From positions 372,001-436,000 of the forward strand of contig CAWIFQ010000003.1 of assembly GCA_963835495.1 (NCBI GenBank): DNA of 64,000 nt, in the 5' to 3' direction. Made by a program: the position numbers and the translations under genes. Shown here piece by piece: positions 27,113-35,199 of this stretch. Origin of the DNA: Acaudatibacter sp963835495 (lineage in GTDB: Bacteria > Pseudomonadota > Alphaproteobacteria > Caulobacterales > Caulobacteraceae). Below the pieces are notes generated by a model. It was not told the origin of the DNA, searched no databases, and saw only the letters and a program-made list of their open reading frames with translations. Each line of letters opens with the position of its first letter. Within the stretch, counting starts at the first letter, position 1.

Positions 27113-28135
27113 TCAAGCTATGCGGCGCGCGCTTCGGCCAAGACGCGCCTCGGCCCGCACGCCGCCGGCGCCCGTCGGCGCCATCCAACTGGTCCATCCC
27201 ATCCTCGTGCGCCCGTCAAGCCGCGCCGGCCTGGCTTCACGCTCGTCGAGCTCGATCTCCAGCTCCCATTCCAGGTGCGATGGCGTGAAGGCGTCAAGCG
27301 CCTCGGCGGCGATCTTGAACTGGGTCCCGGTCGGCAGGAAGCTTTCATATTCGGCGAAGGTGCGCGCCCTGACCACGACCCGGTAGGCGTCGGTGTAGGC
27401 GCGCACGCTGGACCCGGCGACGGAGTCCGCGCCCAGGGCGTTGAAGCCGCCTGGCGGCCCGAGCCGGCTGCGATCGCCGGGCTCGATATCGCGCCAGCGC
27501 GGCAGGAACTCGATCAGCCGCACCGGCGTGCCGAGCAGGTGGGTGAGCGCGTCCTGCACGCCGGCGGCGCTGCGGTGGGAGGCGAACAGGCTGGCGTAGT
27601 GCAGCCGCGCCTGCGCCGGAAACGCCGCGTCGGCCGGCACATTCTCGCCGGCGCCGGACAAGGCGGCGAGGTATTTGCCGAAGCGGTCGTCCGCCGGGCG
27701 ATCGGCGTGCGCCACGGGCTGGGAGTCGGCCCAGGCGCGGTAGAAGAACTGCAGCATCCGCCCGGCCAGCAGGTCGAGGAAGCGGCCGAACGGGCGCTTT
27801 TGCCCGTAGCGCCGCTCGTTCATCGCGAACTCGCTGAGATGCAGGGGCAGGGGGCCCATCGGGCCGGTCAGCCCCAGCCAGTAGCCGTTGATGTGGGCGC
27901 GCTCGCCCTTGATCTCGATCGACTCCAGCGTCGAGTCCGGGAAGGCGACGTGGGGGAGCTGAACCAGATCGACGATGTTCTGCGACGGCAGGCGCGAATC
28001 GCCGATGCGCGGCAGCTGCGCCGCACGCGCCTCCGCGGCGCGCAGCACCGGAAAGACGCCGTAGCGCTTGGCCGCCTTCGCCACCTCGGCGAGGTAGCTC
28101 AGATGTTCCGGCGTTGCCCCACTCTTGGCGGCCAT
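27113..28135 (-). CDS. tssG: T6SS baseplate protein TssG
   Basis: 340-residue TssG (ImpH/VasB). TssG and TssF form the wedge of the T6SS baseplate, with TssE and TssK. Family features seen are 'GERAHINGYWLGLTGPMGPLPLHLSEF' and 'RFGKYLAALSGAG'. ATG 28135 starts 'MAAKSGATPEHLSYL'; this overlaps the end of tssF by 37 bases, which is usual in these operons. The length is normal and no damage is visible. Confidence 0.93.
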   Translation of the reverse strand: MAAKSGATPEHLSYLAEVAKAAKRYGVFPVLRAAEARAAQLPRIGDSRLPSQNIVDLVQLPHVAFPDSTLESIEIKGERAHINGYWLGLTGPMGPLPLHLSEFAMNERRYGQKRPFGRFLDLLAGRMLQFFYRAWADSQPVAHADRPADDRFGKYLAALSGAGENVPADAAFPAQARLHYASLFASHRSAAGVQDALTHLLGTPVRLIEFLPRWRDIEPGDRSRLGPPGGFNALGADSVAGSSVRAYTDAYRVVVRARTFAEYESFLPTGTQFKIAAEALDAFTPSHLEWELEIELDEREARPARLDGRTRMGWTSWMAPTGAGGVRAEARLGRSARRIA

Positions 28136-29964
28136 TGCATGAACGTCCCCTCCTGGACGGATTCGAAGACACACTCGGTGAAGGAGTTGATCGTGGCGAA
28201 TTCGGCCAGGAACCGCTCCAGCACCGCGGAAAACAGGAACATGCGCGCGTTCTCGTAAGAGACGTCGTCCAGCTTGACCCGGATCCGCAGGCCCCGCGCG
28301 AAGGCCAGCCGATCATGGCCGGGCACGCGCCGCGTCACCGGCTCGGAGTGGACCGTCAGCACCCCGTCGACCTGCCGGCGCGTCATCGCATCCTCGATCC
28401 GGCCATAAAGCGCCAGGTGATCGCGCAGGATCGACGGGTCGTCGTGGTCGGTCGGCGCCAGGCTGGCGTAGTTGGGCGTCAGGTGGCTGATCACGCGCCA
28501 GGCGCCGTCGGCCAGGCCCATCGGCGGCTGCGGCCGGGTGGGGGAGCGCAGCACGGTCACCGCCCGCACTGGGCCGGCGGCGACGTTGAAGTCGGTCGCG
28601 CCGCCGAAGCGCAGCAGCTCCGGCAGCTCGCGGTTGGTCACCAGCGCCCGCACCGCCAGCTCGGTGATGCGATCGACGCTGGCGGCGTCGCCCGGCGCGG
28701 TGAGGCTGAGCCAGGTCTCGGTGCCGAGGTAGTCGGTGCGCCGGCGCACCCGCTGCTCCTTGGTCGACAGCCGCCGTCGCTTCAGCCGGGTGGCGTAGAA
28801 CACCGCCTCGCGCCAGTCGTAGAGCAGGGCGCCGAACGCATAGAGCGGCGCGACCGGGCGCGGCTCGCCGTTCTGCGCCCCGTAGGCGGTCACCTCCAGC
28901 ACCCGGTAGACCTCGAAGTCCAGCGGCCGGGTCCGGTCCGGCATCACCTGGAATTCGTGTTCGTAGGGACGGACCTGCACGCGGCCGAGCTGCTTCTCGA
29001 ACAGGTTGATCGCCGGCGCGGCGAACAGGCGGAAGTTCTGCGGGCTGATCGCCTTGGCCAGCGCCGGCGCGTTGCGGCTGAACAGCAGCACCACGTCGCA
29101 CGCCTCGCCGCTGCCGGCGAAGGCCTCCGCCAGATCCCTCAGCTTGATGAACTGGAACCGCTCCGGGCAGGCGAAATACTCGCTGAGCAGCCGATAGCCG
29201 CGGAACGAGCGCTGCTCGTGCGGCAGCAGAGAGCATTCGTCCTCGAAGCCGTGCTGCTCGGGCAGCGGCAGCTTGAACCAGCCCTGCTCGCCGGCGCCCG
29301 ACGTCGCCGAGCGGGCGATCACCGCCAGGCTCTCGCCAACGATCTGGCGATAGAGCTCGCCCGGAATGGTCTCCGAGCCCGAGAGGTAGATCGGCAGCTC
29401 GGCCGGCGCGATCTTCGGCAGCGGCACGCCGCCGGCCCCGGCGAAGCGCAGCCGCAGGCCGGCCTCGGCGCGCACGCCCGCCGCCGCCGCGAACGGGGCC
29501 ACCGCCGCGCGGGTCGCCAGATATTCCGCCTCGGTGATCTGCAGCGGCCACAGCGTGACCGGATGGCCGGTCTTGAACGTGACCACGGCGCCGCCCTGGT
29601 CCTTGGCGACGGCGCTCAGTTCGGTCCCGCGCGGCAGGTTGAAGCCGGGCACCAGCGACTGGTCGCTCATCTGCGGCTCGAAGGCGACCACGCACATCGA
29701 CGGGGTCGGCGCCAGGTAGTGCGGCTGGATCGCCTGCAGCAGGTGCTGGGTGAACTCGGGGAACTGGTCCTGGAGCTTCAGGTTCACCCGCGCCGCCAGG
29801 AAGGCCACGCCTTCCAGCAGCCGCTCGACGTAAGGATCGACCTCGGTGGGCGTGGCCAAGCCGAGCCGGCCGGCGACGCTTTCGTATTCCTCGCCGAACT
29901 CTCGCGCGGTCTCGCGCAGATAGATCAGCTCGTCGTTGTAAGCGCGCAGCAGGCGGGGATCCAC
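28099..29964 (-). CDS. tssF: T6SS baseplate protein TssF
   Basis: 621-residue TssF (ImpG/VasA), the largest wedge subunit. The N-terminus is diagnostic: 'YNDELIYLRETAREFGEEY' followed by 'DPYVERLLEGVAFLAARV' and 'FPEFTQHLLQAIQPHYL'. It starts five bases after the tssE stop and ends inside the start of tssG, so translation is probably coupled along tssE-tssF-tssG. Full length, with no sign of disruption. Confidence 0.95.
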   Translation of the reverse strand: MDPRLLRAYNDELIYLRETAREFGEEYESVAGRLGLATPTEVDPYVERLLEGVAFLAARVNLKLQDQFPEFTQHLLQAIQPHYLAPTPSMCVVAFEPQMSDQSLVPGFNLPRGTELSAVAKDQGGAVVTFKTGHPVTLWPLQITEAEYLATRAAVAPFAAAAGVRAEAGLRLRFAGAGGVPLPKIAPAELPIYLSGSETIPGELYRQIVGESLAVIARSATSGAGEQGWFKLPLPEQHGFEDECSLLPHEQRSFRGYRLLSEYFACPERFQFIKLRDLAEAFAGSGEACDVVLLFSRNAPALAKAISPQNFRLFAAPAINLFEKQLGRVQVRPYEHEFQVMPDRTRPLDFEVYRVLEVTAYGAQNGEPRPVAPLYAFGALLYDWREAVFYATRLKRRRLSTKEQRVRRRTDYLGTETWLSLTAPGDAASVDRITELAVRALVTNRELPELLRFGGATDFNVAAGPVRAVTVLRSPTRPQPPMGLADGAWRVISHLTPNYASLAPTDHDDPSILRDHLALYGRIEDAMTRRQVDGVLTVHSEPVTRRVPGHDRLAFARGLRIRVKLDDVSYENARMFLFSAVLERFLAEFATINSFTECVFESVQEGTFMQWPPRVGQRRNI

Positions 29965-29969
29965 GAGTC

Positions 29970-30506
29970 CTATTCCCGGACCGTGACCGACGCCGTGTCA
30001 ACCTCGATGTCGGTCTTGAACTCGACGGGCATCGCCTCCACCGCCGCTGTCACGTCGCCGCGGATCACATAGGTGACGGCGTTTTCCCGCTCGAGCGCCT
30101 CGAGCGCCTCGACCTCGAGCCGCTTGGGGTCCATGCGCGGCTCAAATGCGCGGATGGCGTCGCGGATTTCCCGGGCGCGGGCCTGGATCACCCGCTTGGT
30201 CAGGGTCTTGCCGGCGAGGTCGGGCACGCCGTAGTTCAGCACCGAGGTGCGGACTTCGGGATAAGGCGTCAGGTCTTCCACGGCCCCGAGGTTGGTGGTG
30301 TTGAGCAGCCAGCTCAGCTCCCGGCGCACGGTCGTGCGCATCGCCGCCTCGTTGAAACGTTCGATCCGAGGCACGGTGTAGAAGCGCATCACCGATCCGC
30401 CGAGGTCGGCGGTGCGCCGAGCGTCGTCCGACTCGCGCAGTCCCTCGATCTCGAGGTCGGCGACCAGCTTGTCGAACAGAGTTGGATTGAGTCGGCTGGC
30501 GGCCAT
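29970..30506 (-). CDS. tssE: T6SS baseplate protein TssE (gp25-like)
   Basis: 178-residue gp25-like lysozyme-fold protein, which in T6SS is a structural baseplate subunit rather than an enzyme. 'RELSWLLNTTNL' and 'TLTKRVIQARAREIRDAIRAFEPRM' match the GPW/gp25 core. Its ATG shares one base with the TGA of tagJ (TGATG), which indicates coupled translation. It is located as expected between tagJ and tssF. Confidence 0.92.
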   Translation of the reverse strand: MAASRLNPTLFDKLVADLEIEGLRESDDARRTADLGGSVMRFYTVPRIERFNEAAMRTTVRRELSWLLNTTNLGAVEDLTPYPEVRTSVLNYGVPDLAGKTLTKRVIQARAREIRDAIRAFEPRMDPKRLEVEALEALERENAVTYVIRGDVTAAVEAMPVEFKTDIEVDTASVTVRE

Positions 30507-31294
30507 CAGCTGAACTTGAGCCGCCGCAGCGACAGGATGCCGACATCGGAGCCGTCGCTGAGGCTCCATTCGTGCTGGCCGAGGCCCGCCTGGCCCCAGT
30601 CCTGGTCGGCCCAGTCGGTGCCACGCGCCAGTCGCAGCGATACGTCGTCCAGCGCCTCGCTGCCGGGATAGCGGGCCGGGAGCAGGGCGGCGACCGACTG
30701 CCCGGTCTTGAACGCCAGCTGCACCGGCAGCCAGACGATGTCGCGCAGATCCCGTGGGCCCTCGGACTCGATCTTCTCGATCGCGTCGAACGGCACAAGG
30801 CCCCACTGCCCGGCGATGATCGCCTCGATCGCGGGGCCGAAGCGGACATCGCCGTCGGTGATCCAGTCGAACGCGGTCCCGTCCAGATCGCCGGGCGTGT
30901 CGGGCGCGGCGTCGAAGGCCTGGTCGCGCAGGGCTTGGGCGTCGGCCGAGCGGCCTTGGCAGAGCGCCGAAAGCGCACCGGTCAGGTCGCCGGCCCAGGT
31001 TGAGGAGCGCACCAGCAGGGCGGGCTGCGCCGCGCCGGCGAAGACCTGCGCGCGGAACTTCTCCGCCTCGATGGCCTGGCCGTAGGCCACCGCCAGCATC
31101 TGGGCTTCGGGCGAAAGCTGGGCCAGCGCGCGCAGCTGGGTCAGCGCCTTGTCCCATTCGCCGCCGACACAGAGCAGCTGGAACAGGAACATGCGCGCCT
31201 GCTGGTCCTGCGGCGCTTTTCGCACCGCATCGACAAGAGACGCGCGGGCGCCTTCAAGGTCACCCGCGCGCAGCAGTTCATCAGCATCGGCCAT
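30506..31294 (-). CDS. tagJ: T6SS accessory protein TagJ (ImpE family)
   Basis: 262-residue ImpE/TagJ protein. The N-terminal half is a tetratricopeptide-like helical array ('LLRAGDLEGARASLVDAVRK', 'QQARMFLFQLLCVGGEWDKAL'), and the C-terminal half has the ImpE-type 'FDWITDGDVRFGPAIEAII'. In other species TagJ binds TssB and influences sheath disassembly. ATG 31294 is directly preceded by GTG 31297, so the start may be one codon earlier. It lies between hcp and tssE. Confidence 0.9.
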   Translation of the reverse strand: MADADELLRAGDLEGARASLVDAVRKAPQDQQARMFLFQLLCVGGEWDKALTQLRALAQLSPEAQMLAVAYGQAIEAEKFRAQVFAGAAQPALLVRSSTWAGDLTGALSALCQGRSADAQALRDQAFDAAPDTPGDLDGTAFDWITDGDVRFGPAIEAIIAGQWGLVPFDAIEKIESEGPRDLRDIVWLPVQLAFKTGQSVAALLPARYPGSEALDDVSLRLARGTDWADQDWGQAGLGQHEWSLSDGSDVGILSLRRLKFS

Positions 31295-31327
31295 CACAGG
31301 AACCCCGAAGAGGCCGAGAACGCCGGA

Positions 31328-31810
31328 CTACTCCGACTTGTTGGCGGCGATGTCGAACGAGAAGTCCGGCGAGGCGCCAGCGCCCCCGGTGTCAGCTTGC
31401 TCTTTGTACTGAGTTTTGAATTTGGCGAAGTTCAGCGTGATGTTCTCGGTGAGCCGGTCTTCGCCGCCGCTGCCACCGGTCGAGAAGCTGGTGATGAACA
31501 CCTCCTTCAGCGTGATGGTCAGGTATTCCAGCGGCTTCTCGCCGGCCTTGCGGACGGTGAGGGTGACCTCCGGGATGTGCTTGCCAAGGCATACGGCGCT
31601 CTCGATCGACGTCGAGGAGAGATCGACGTACTTGGTGACGGAGATGTCCTGGACACTCACCTTGCCGGCGCCGGCGCCGCCGCCAACGTGGGCGTTGCCG
31701 GAGTTCGAGGCCCCCCAGCTCCAGGCGAGGACGTCGATCTCGCCCTTATGCTTGTCATCCTTTGACTCGCCCTTGATGTCACCAAGTTTGAGAAACATGT
31801 CGACGGCCAC
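31328..31810 (-). CDS. hcp: T6SS inner tube protein Hcp (TssD)
   Basis: 160-residue Hcp, which forms the hexameric inner tube of the secretion apparatus and is itself secreted. Typical features are the N-terminal 'MFLKLGDIKGESKDDKHKGEIDVLAWSWG', an SVQDISVTKYVD strand, and 'KPLEYLTITLKEVFITS'. The length is standard and there is no C-terminal toxin extension. It follows tssC; 55 bases separate it from the end of the conserved tssC 3' segment. Confidence 0.95.
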   Translation of the reverse strand: MAVDMFLKLGDIKGESKDDKHKGEIDVLAWSWGASNSGNAHVGGGAGAGKVSVQDISVTKYVDLSSTSIESAVCLGKHIPEVTLTVRKAGEKPLEYLTITLKEVFITSFSTGGSGGEDRLTENITLNFAKFKTQYKEQADTGGAGASPDFSFDIAANKSE

Positions 31811-31865
31811 GGTGAACTCCTTCGGCTCAGCGTTTGGGTGGGAAGATTACAGCAAGAAACGCGGA

Positions 31866-31991
31866 CTAGGTCGCGGGCTTGGGCAGCCGCGAGACCATGC
31901 TCAGGGACACGTCCATGCCCTCCAACTGGTAGTGGGGGATAAACCGGAATATTCCCCGATAGTAGCCTGGGTTTTCTTCATCCGGGATCAC
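31866..31991 (-). other. Conserved 3' end of tssC lying after an in-frame stop
   Basis: Directly after the TAA at 31992-31994, in the same frame, 41 codons run from V-I-P-D-E-E-N-P-G-Y-Y to a TAG at 31866-31868. They contain 'NPGYYRGIF', 'PHYQLEGMDVSLSMVSRLP', the hallmark C-terminus of TssC sheath proteins. The stop replaces the residue usually occupied by Glu or similar in 'I-x-V'; a single change GAA to TAA would produce it. Either tssC is truncated, the base is a sequence error, or the stop is read through. Confidence 0.88.
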
Positions 31992-33359
31992 TTAAATCGA
32001 CGCCGCCTTCAAAGGTTTGCGAGCTTTGATTTCCTCGCTCGAGAAGTCCGGCTGGGCGTCGACGTACTGCATGACCCACGATTGCAGGTCGGCCGCCAGT
32101 TGCGGCGCCTCCCGCGTGCTGCCGACCCAGTCGCGCACCATGCACTTCAGGTAGTGGGCGAAGCGGCAGCTGGCGAAGATGTAGGGTAGCCGCGCCGACA
32201 GGTTGGCGCTCGCGGTCGCCGCCGGGTCCTCGTAGGCCTTCGGCGCGTGCAGGGTCTGGGCGCCGATGAAGGTGGCCTGGTCGGTGTTCTTACGGTGGAT
32301 CAGGGCCATCAGGCCGGCCTTGGACAGCTCGGCCTCGCGCCGGTCCGAGATGGCGATCTCGGTCGGGCACTTGGCGTCGAGCGAGCCGTCGTCGGTCGGG
32401 AACATCGCCGTCGGCAGGTCTTCCACCGTGCCGCCGGACTCGACCCCGCGGATGCGGGTGCACCAGCCGTAGGTCTTGAACGCCTCGGTGATCCGCACGC
32501 CCAGCGCGTAGGAGGCGTTGAGCCACAGATAGTTGCTGTGGCTGCCGCCGCCGTTGTCTTCCTCGAAGGCGAATTCCTCCACCGGCTCCGAGTTGGCGCC
32601 GTAGAGGGTGCGGCCCAGGAAGCGGGGCAGGGTGAGGGCCATGTAGCGGCTGTCGTTGGTGTCGCGGAACGAGCGCCAGGCCATGTATTCGGTGGCGTCG
32701 AACTGCTTGGCGAGGTCGCGCGGGTTCGACAGCTCCTGCCAGCTCTCCATGCCCAGCAGCTGCGAGTCGGCGGCCGCCAGGAACGGGCAGTGCGCCGCAG
32801 CGCCGATCTTCGACAGCCCCTTCATGACCTCGATGTCGGGGGCGGTGTGGTTGAAGGCGTAGTCGCAGACGAACGCGCCGAACGGTTGCCCGCCGAGTTG
32901 GCCGAACTCGGCCTCGTAGACCTTCTTGAACAGCGGGCTCTGGTCCCAGGCGGCGTCGCGGAACTGGCGCAGCATCCGCCGCGTCTCGTCCTTGGAGATG
33001 TTCAGGACGCGGATCTTCAGGTCCTTGCCGGTCGAGGTGTTGCCGACCAGGTACCACAGGCCGCGCCAGGCCGATTCCAGCTTCTGGAATTCGGGGTTGT
33101 GGATGATCAGGTTGATCTGCTCGGTCAGCTTGCGGTCGATCGCCGCCTTCATCGCGTCGACGGTGGTGAACACGTCGTCGCCGATGATCTGCGCGTCGGC
33201 CAGCGCCTGCTGCGCCAGCGTCTTGACCGCCTGCTCGATCCGCTGCTCACGGACCTCGGTGTTGGGCTTGAACTCCTTGCGCAGAAGAGACGCGAAGTCG
33301 TCGACGGCGATGGTTTCCGCCTCGGCGACAGCAGCTTCCTGTTGAACTTCCTGGGCCAT
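31992..33359 (-). CDS. tssC: T6SS sheath large subunit TssC, truncated by an in-frame TAA
   Basis: As written the protein has 455 residues; with the 41 downstream codons it would be about 497, the normal TssC size. TssC and TssB assemble the contractile sheath. Clear family segments are 'NPEFQKLESAWRGLWYLV', 'FGAFVCDYAFNHTAPDI', 'RFLGRTLYG' and 'RLPYIFASCRFAHYLKCMVRD'. The missing C-terminus contains strands that, in solved sheaths, link neighbouring subunits, so a truncated product would probably not build a working sheath. ATG 33359 is preferred over the GTG one codon upstream. It lies between tssB and hcp. Confidence 0.9.
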   Translation of the reverse strand: MAQEVQQEAAVAEAETIAVDDFASLLRKEFKPNTEVREQRIEQAVKTLAQQALADAQIIGDDVFTTVDAMKAAIDRKLTEQINLIIHNPEFQKLESAWRGLWYLVGNTSTGKDLKIRVLNISKDETRRMLRQFRDAAWDQSPLFKKVYEAEFGQLGGQPFGAFVCDYAFNHTAPDIEVMKGLSKIGAAAHCPFLAAADSQLLGMESWQELSNPRDLAKQFDATEYMAWRSFRDTNDSRYMALTLPRFLGRTLYGANSEPVEEFAFEEDNGGGSHSNYLWLNASYALGVRITEAFKTYGWCTRIRGVESGGTVEDLPTAMFPTDDGSLDAKCPTEIAISDRREAELSKAGLMALIHRKNTDQATFIGAQTLHAPKAYEDPAATASANLSARLPYIFASCRFAHYLKCMVRDWVGSTREAPQLAADLQSWVMQYVDAQPDFSSEEIKARKPLKAASI

Positions 33360-33389
33360 CACACTTCCTCACATTTCGGCGAACAGGAT

Positions 33390-33917
33390 CTACTTGGCCT
33401 CGTCGGAGGCTTCCTCGCCCTCGGCGGGCTTGGCCGCCGCGAGCGCCTTAAGCAGATCCGGGTCCTTGAGCACCTTGTCCAGCAGGCCTTGCGCGCCGTC
33501 CTTGCCGTCCATGTAGACCATCAGGTCGTTGAGCTGTTCGCGCGCCTCGAGCAGCTTGGCCAGCGCCGGCACGTTCTTGGCGATGCGGCCTGGCCCGAAG
33601 TCGTCGAGCGACTTGAACGTCAGGTCGACGCCCATCTTGCCTTCGCCGGTCAAGGTATTCTCGACGATGAACGCCGCGCGCGGCGCGATCGCTTCCATCT
33701 TCTGCTCGAAGTTGTCCATGTCGAACTCGACGAAGTCTCGCTTGTCGAGGGTCTTCTTCTCGACCAGAGACTTGCCGGACAGGTCCGACATTACGCCCAT
33801 CACGAACGGCAGATCGACCTTCTGGCGCGAGCCATAGGTCTCCACCTCGTATTCGATGTGCACGCGCGGTGCGCGGTTTTCCTTAATGAACTTCTGGCCG
33901 CCCTTAGCCGACACCAT
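33390..33917 (-). CDS. tssB: T6SS sheath small subunit TssB
   Basis: 175-residue TssB (VipA/ImpB), partner of TssC in the sheath. 'ENRAPRVHIEYEVETYG', 'KVDLPFVMGVMSDLSG' and 'LTFKSLDDFGPGRIAKNVP' are family hallmarks. The final ~20 residues are acidic and alanine-rich. It begins 84 bases after the tssA stop and ends 30 bases before tssC. Intact. Confidence 0.95.
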   Translation of the reverse strand: MVSAKGGQKFIKENRAPRVHIEYEVETYGSRQKVDLPFVMGVMSDLSGKSLVEKKTLDKRDFVEFDMDNFEQKMEAIAPRAAFIVENTLTGEGKMGVDLTFKSLDDFGPGRIAKNVPALAKLLEAREQLNDLMVYMDGKDGAQGLLDKVLKDPDLLKALAAAKPAEGEEASDEAK

Positions 33918-34001
33918 GGCGATACTCCCAAGGTCGAATGGCGGATGTTCCAGCCCGCCCCTTCCGGACTTGAAGCATATAACGGTGTTCTAGCCTAGCC
34001 C

Positions 34002-35021
34002 TCACCAACTCGAACCGCCCTCGGGTTTGCGCTGGCTGACCAGCACGCGCTTGGCCTCGTCGAGCGAGTTCGGGGCGATGTCCTCCAGCAGCGCGAGGAA
34101 GTCGAGCGTGACCCATTCGCGGACTCTTTGCAGCGCCGCGGGCACCGGACTGCTCGGCTCGCGTCGGCGATAATAGTCGGCGATGGCGTCCAACGCCTTG
34201 ATCACGTCCTCGCGAGTCTCGACCCTGCCGGCGATGCGCGGACCGCCGCCGCCGGCTCCGGCGTCGGCGCTCGTGGCGGCCGCCGGCTCGGTTTCGTCGG
34301 CTGGCGCGGCCGGCGTGCTGGTGAACGACTGCACCGCCGCCTTCATCTGACTGATGAGGTCGTAGGTCGGCTTGAAGTTCGCGCCCGTGTCGCCGTCGGC
34401 GTTGGCGGTGAGCACCGCGTCGGCGCGCTTGATGGCGGCCGCGATCGCCTCCAGCCGGGCGATGATCTCGGTCAGCGCTTCCTCGGGCGTCTCTGCCAGA
34501 GCGGCGCGGAACATGCCGTAGCCGTCCGCCGCCTCGGCGCCGGTGCGGAAGCGCTCGAAATCGGCCCCGGAATAGCGCCCGAGCCGCGGGTGCTCGAGCA
34601 ATGGCGTGCGCTCCAGCGGACCCAGGAACTCGCCCCGTCGGGTCAGCGATTCGCAGGGCCCCTTGCGGCCCTGGAAGCCGTATTCCTCCAGCTGCGGGTG
34701 AACCTTGTCCCAGTACGTCTCGAGCAGGCCGGCGAGATAGAGCGCACCGGTCTCCACCAGCGCGAGCTGGCCCGACCTGGCGCCGGCGCGGGTGAGGTAG
34801 ACCGCCAGCCAGACGTCCTTGGTCCGCGCGCTCTGCTGCTCGATCAGGCTGATGATCGGGCGCCAGTCGATCTCGACGTCGCCGCCCGCCTCGCCGCTGG
34901 TGTCGATCGAGACCGACGTGTCGAAGGCCTGCTCGATGCTCCCGCGCTCGGCGTCGTAGGCGAGGTCCGGGCCGACCGGCTCTTCCTCGGACACTGGCGC
35001 GAGCAGTTCCTCAACGTCCAT
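34002..35021 (-). CDS. tssA: T6SS cap/assembly protein TssA
   Basis: 339-residue TssA with the ImpA N-terminal domain ('LLAPVSEEEPVGPDLAYD', 'DVWLAVYLTRAGARSGQLA', 'YWDKVHPQLEEYG'). It has an Ala/Pro-rich linker near residues 235-265 and a short C-terminal domain ('ALDAIADYYRRREPSSPVPAALQRVREW'). TssA primes and caps sheath polymerisation. It is the first gene of the minus-strand T6SS operon and diverges from vgrG over a 178-base gap. Confidence 0.92.
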   Translation of the reverse strand: MDVEELLAPVSEEEPVGPDLAYDAERGSIEQAFDTSVSIDTSGEAGGDVEIDWRPIISLIEQQSARTKDVWLAVYLTRAGARSGQLALVETGALYLAGLLETYWDKVHPQLEEYGFQGRKGPCESLTRRGEFLGPLERTPLLEHPRLGRYSGADFERFRTGAEAADGYGMFRAALAETPEEALTEIIARLEAIAAAIKRADAVLTANADGDTGANFKPTYDLISQMKAAVQSFTSTPAAPADETEPAAATSADAGAGGGGPRIAGRVETREDVIKALDAIADYYRRREPSSPVPAALQRVREWVTLDFLALLEDIAPNSLDEAKRVLVSQRKPEGGSSW

Positions 35022-35199
35022 CGCAACACCCCCGAACGGCCCCGCCAGCGTCGGCTTTGCAGGCCCGCGTCGTCAAGGCATGCGACAGGAAGCTGCGTTC
35101 GGCAAGCCAGCTTTCGCCCAGCCCTTTGCGGCGGCGCGCAAGGCTCGTGTAAGGTGTCCGCGATCGGGGACTATCGAGACCCTGGACGAGGACGCCCGA
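35022..35199. promoter_or_regulatory. Divergent tssA/vgrG intergenic region
   Basis: This 178-base gap separates two T6SS operons transcribed in opposite directions and must contain both promoters. No sigma-54 type GG-N10-GC element stands out. On the plus strand TTGCGG at about 35127 and TAAGGT 18 bases later are a weak sigma-70-like candidate for vgrG. No convincing palindrome is visible. Confidence 0.35.

Noticed and set aside
35080..35199. 40-codon upstream extension of VgrG
   Set aside because: The extra residues do not resemble VgrG, and a normal start with a VgrG-like N-terminus exists at 35200.
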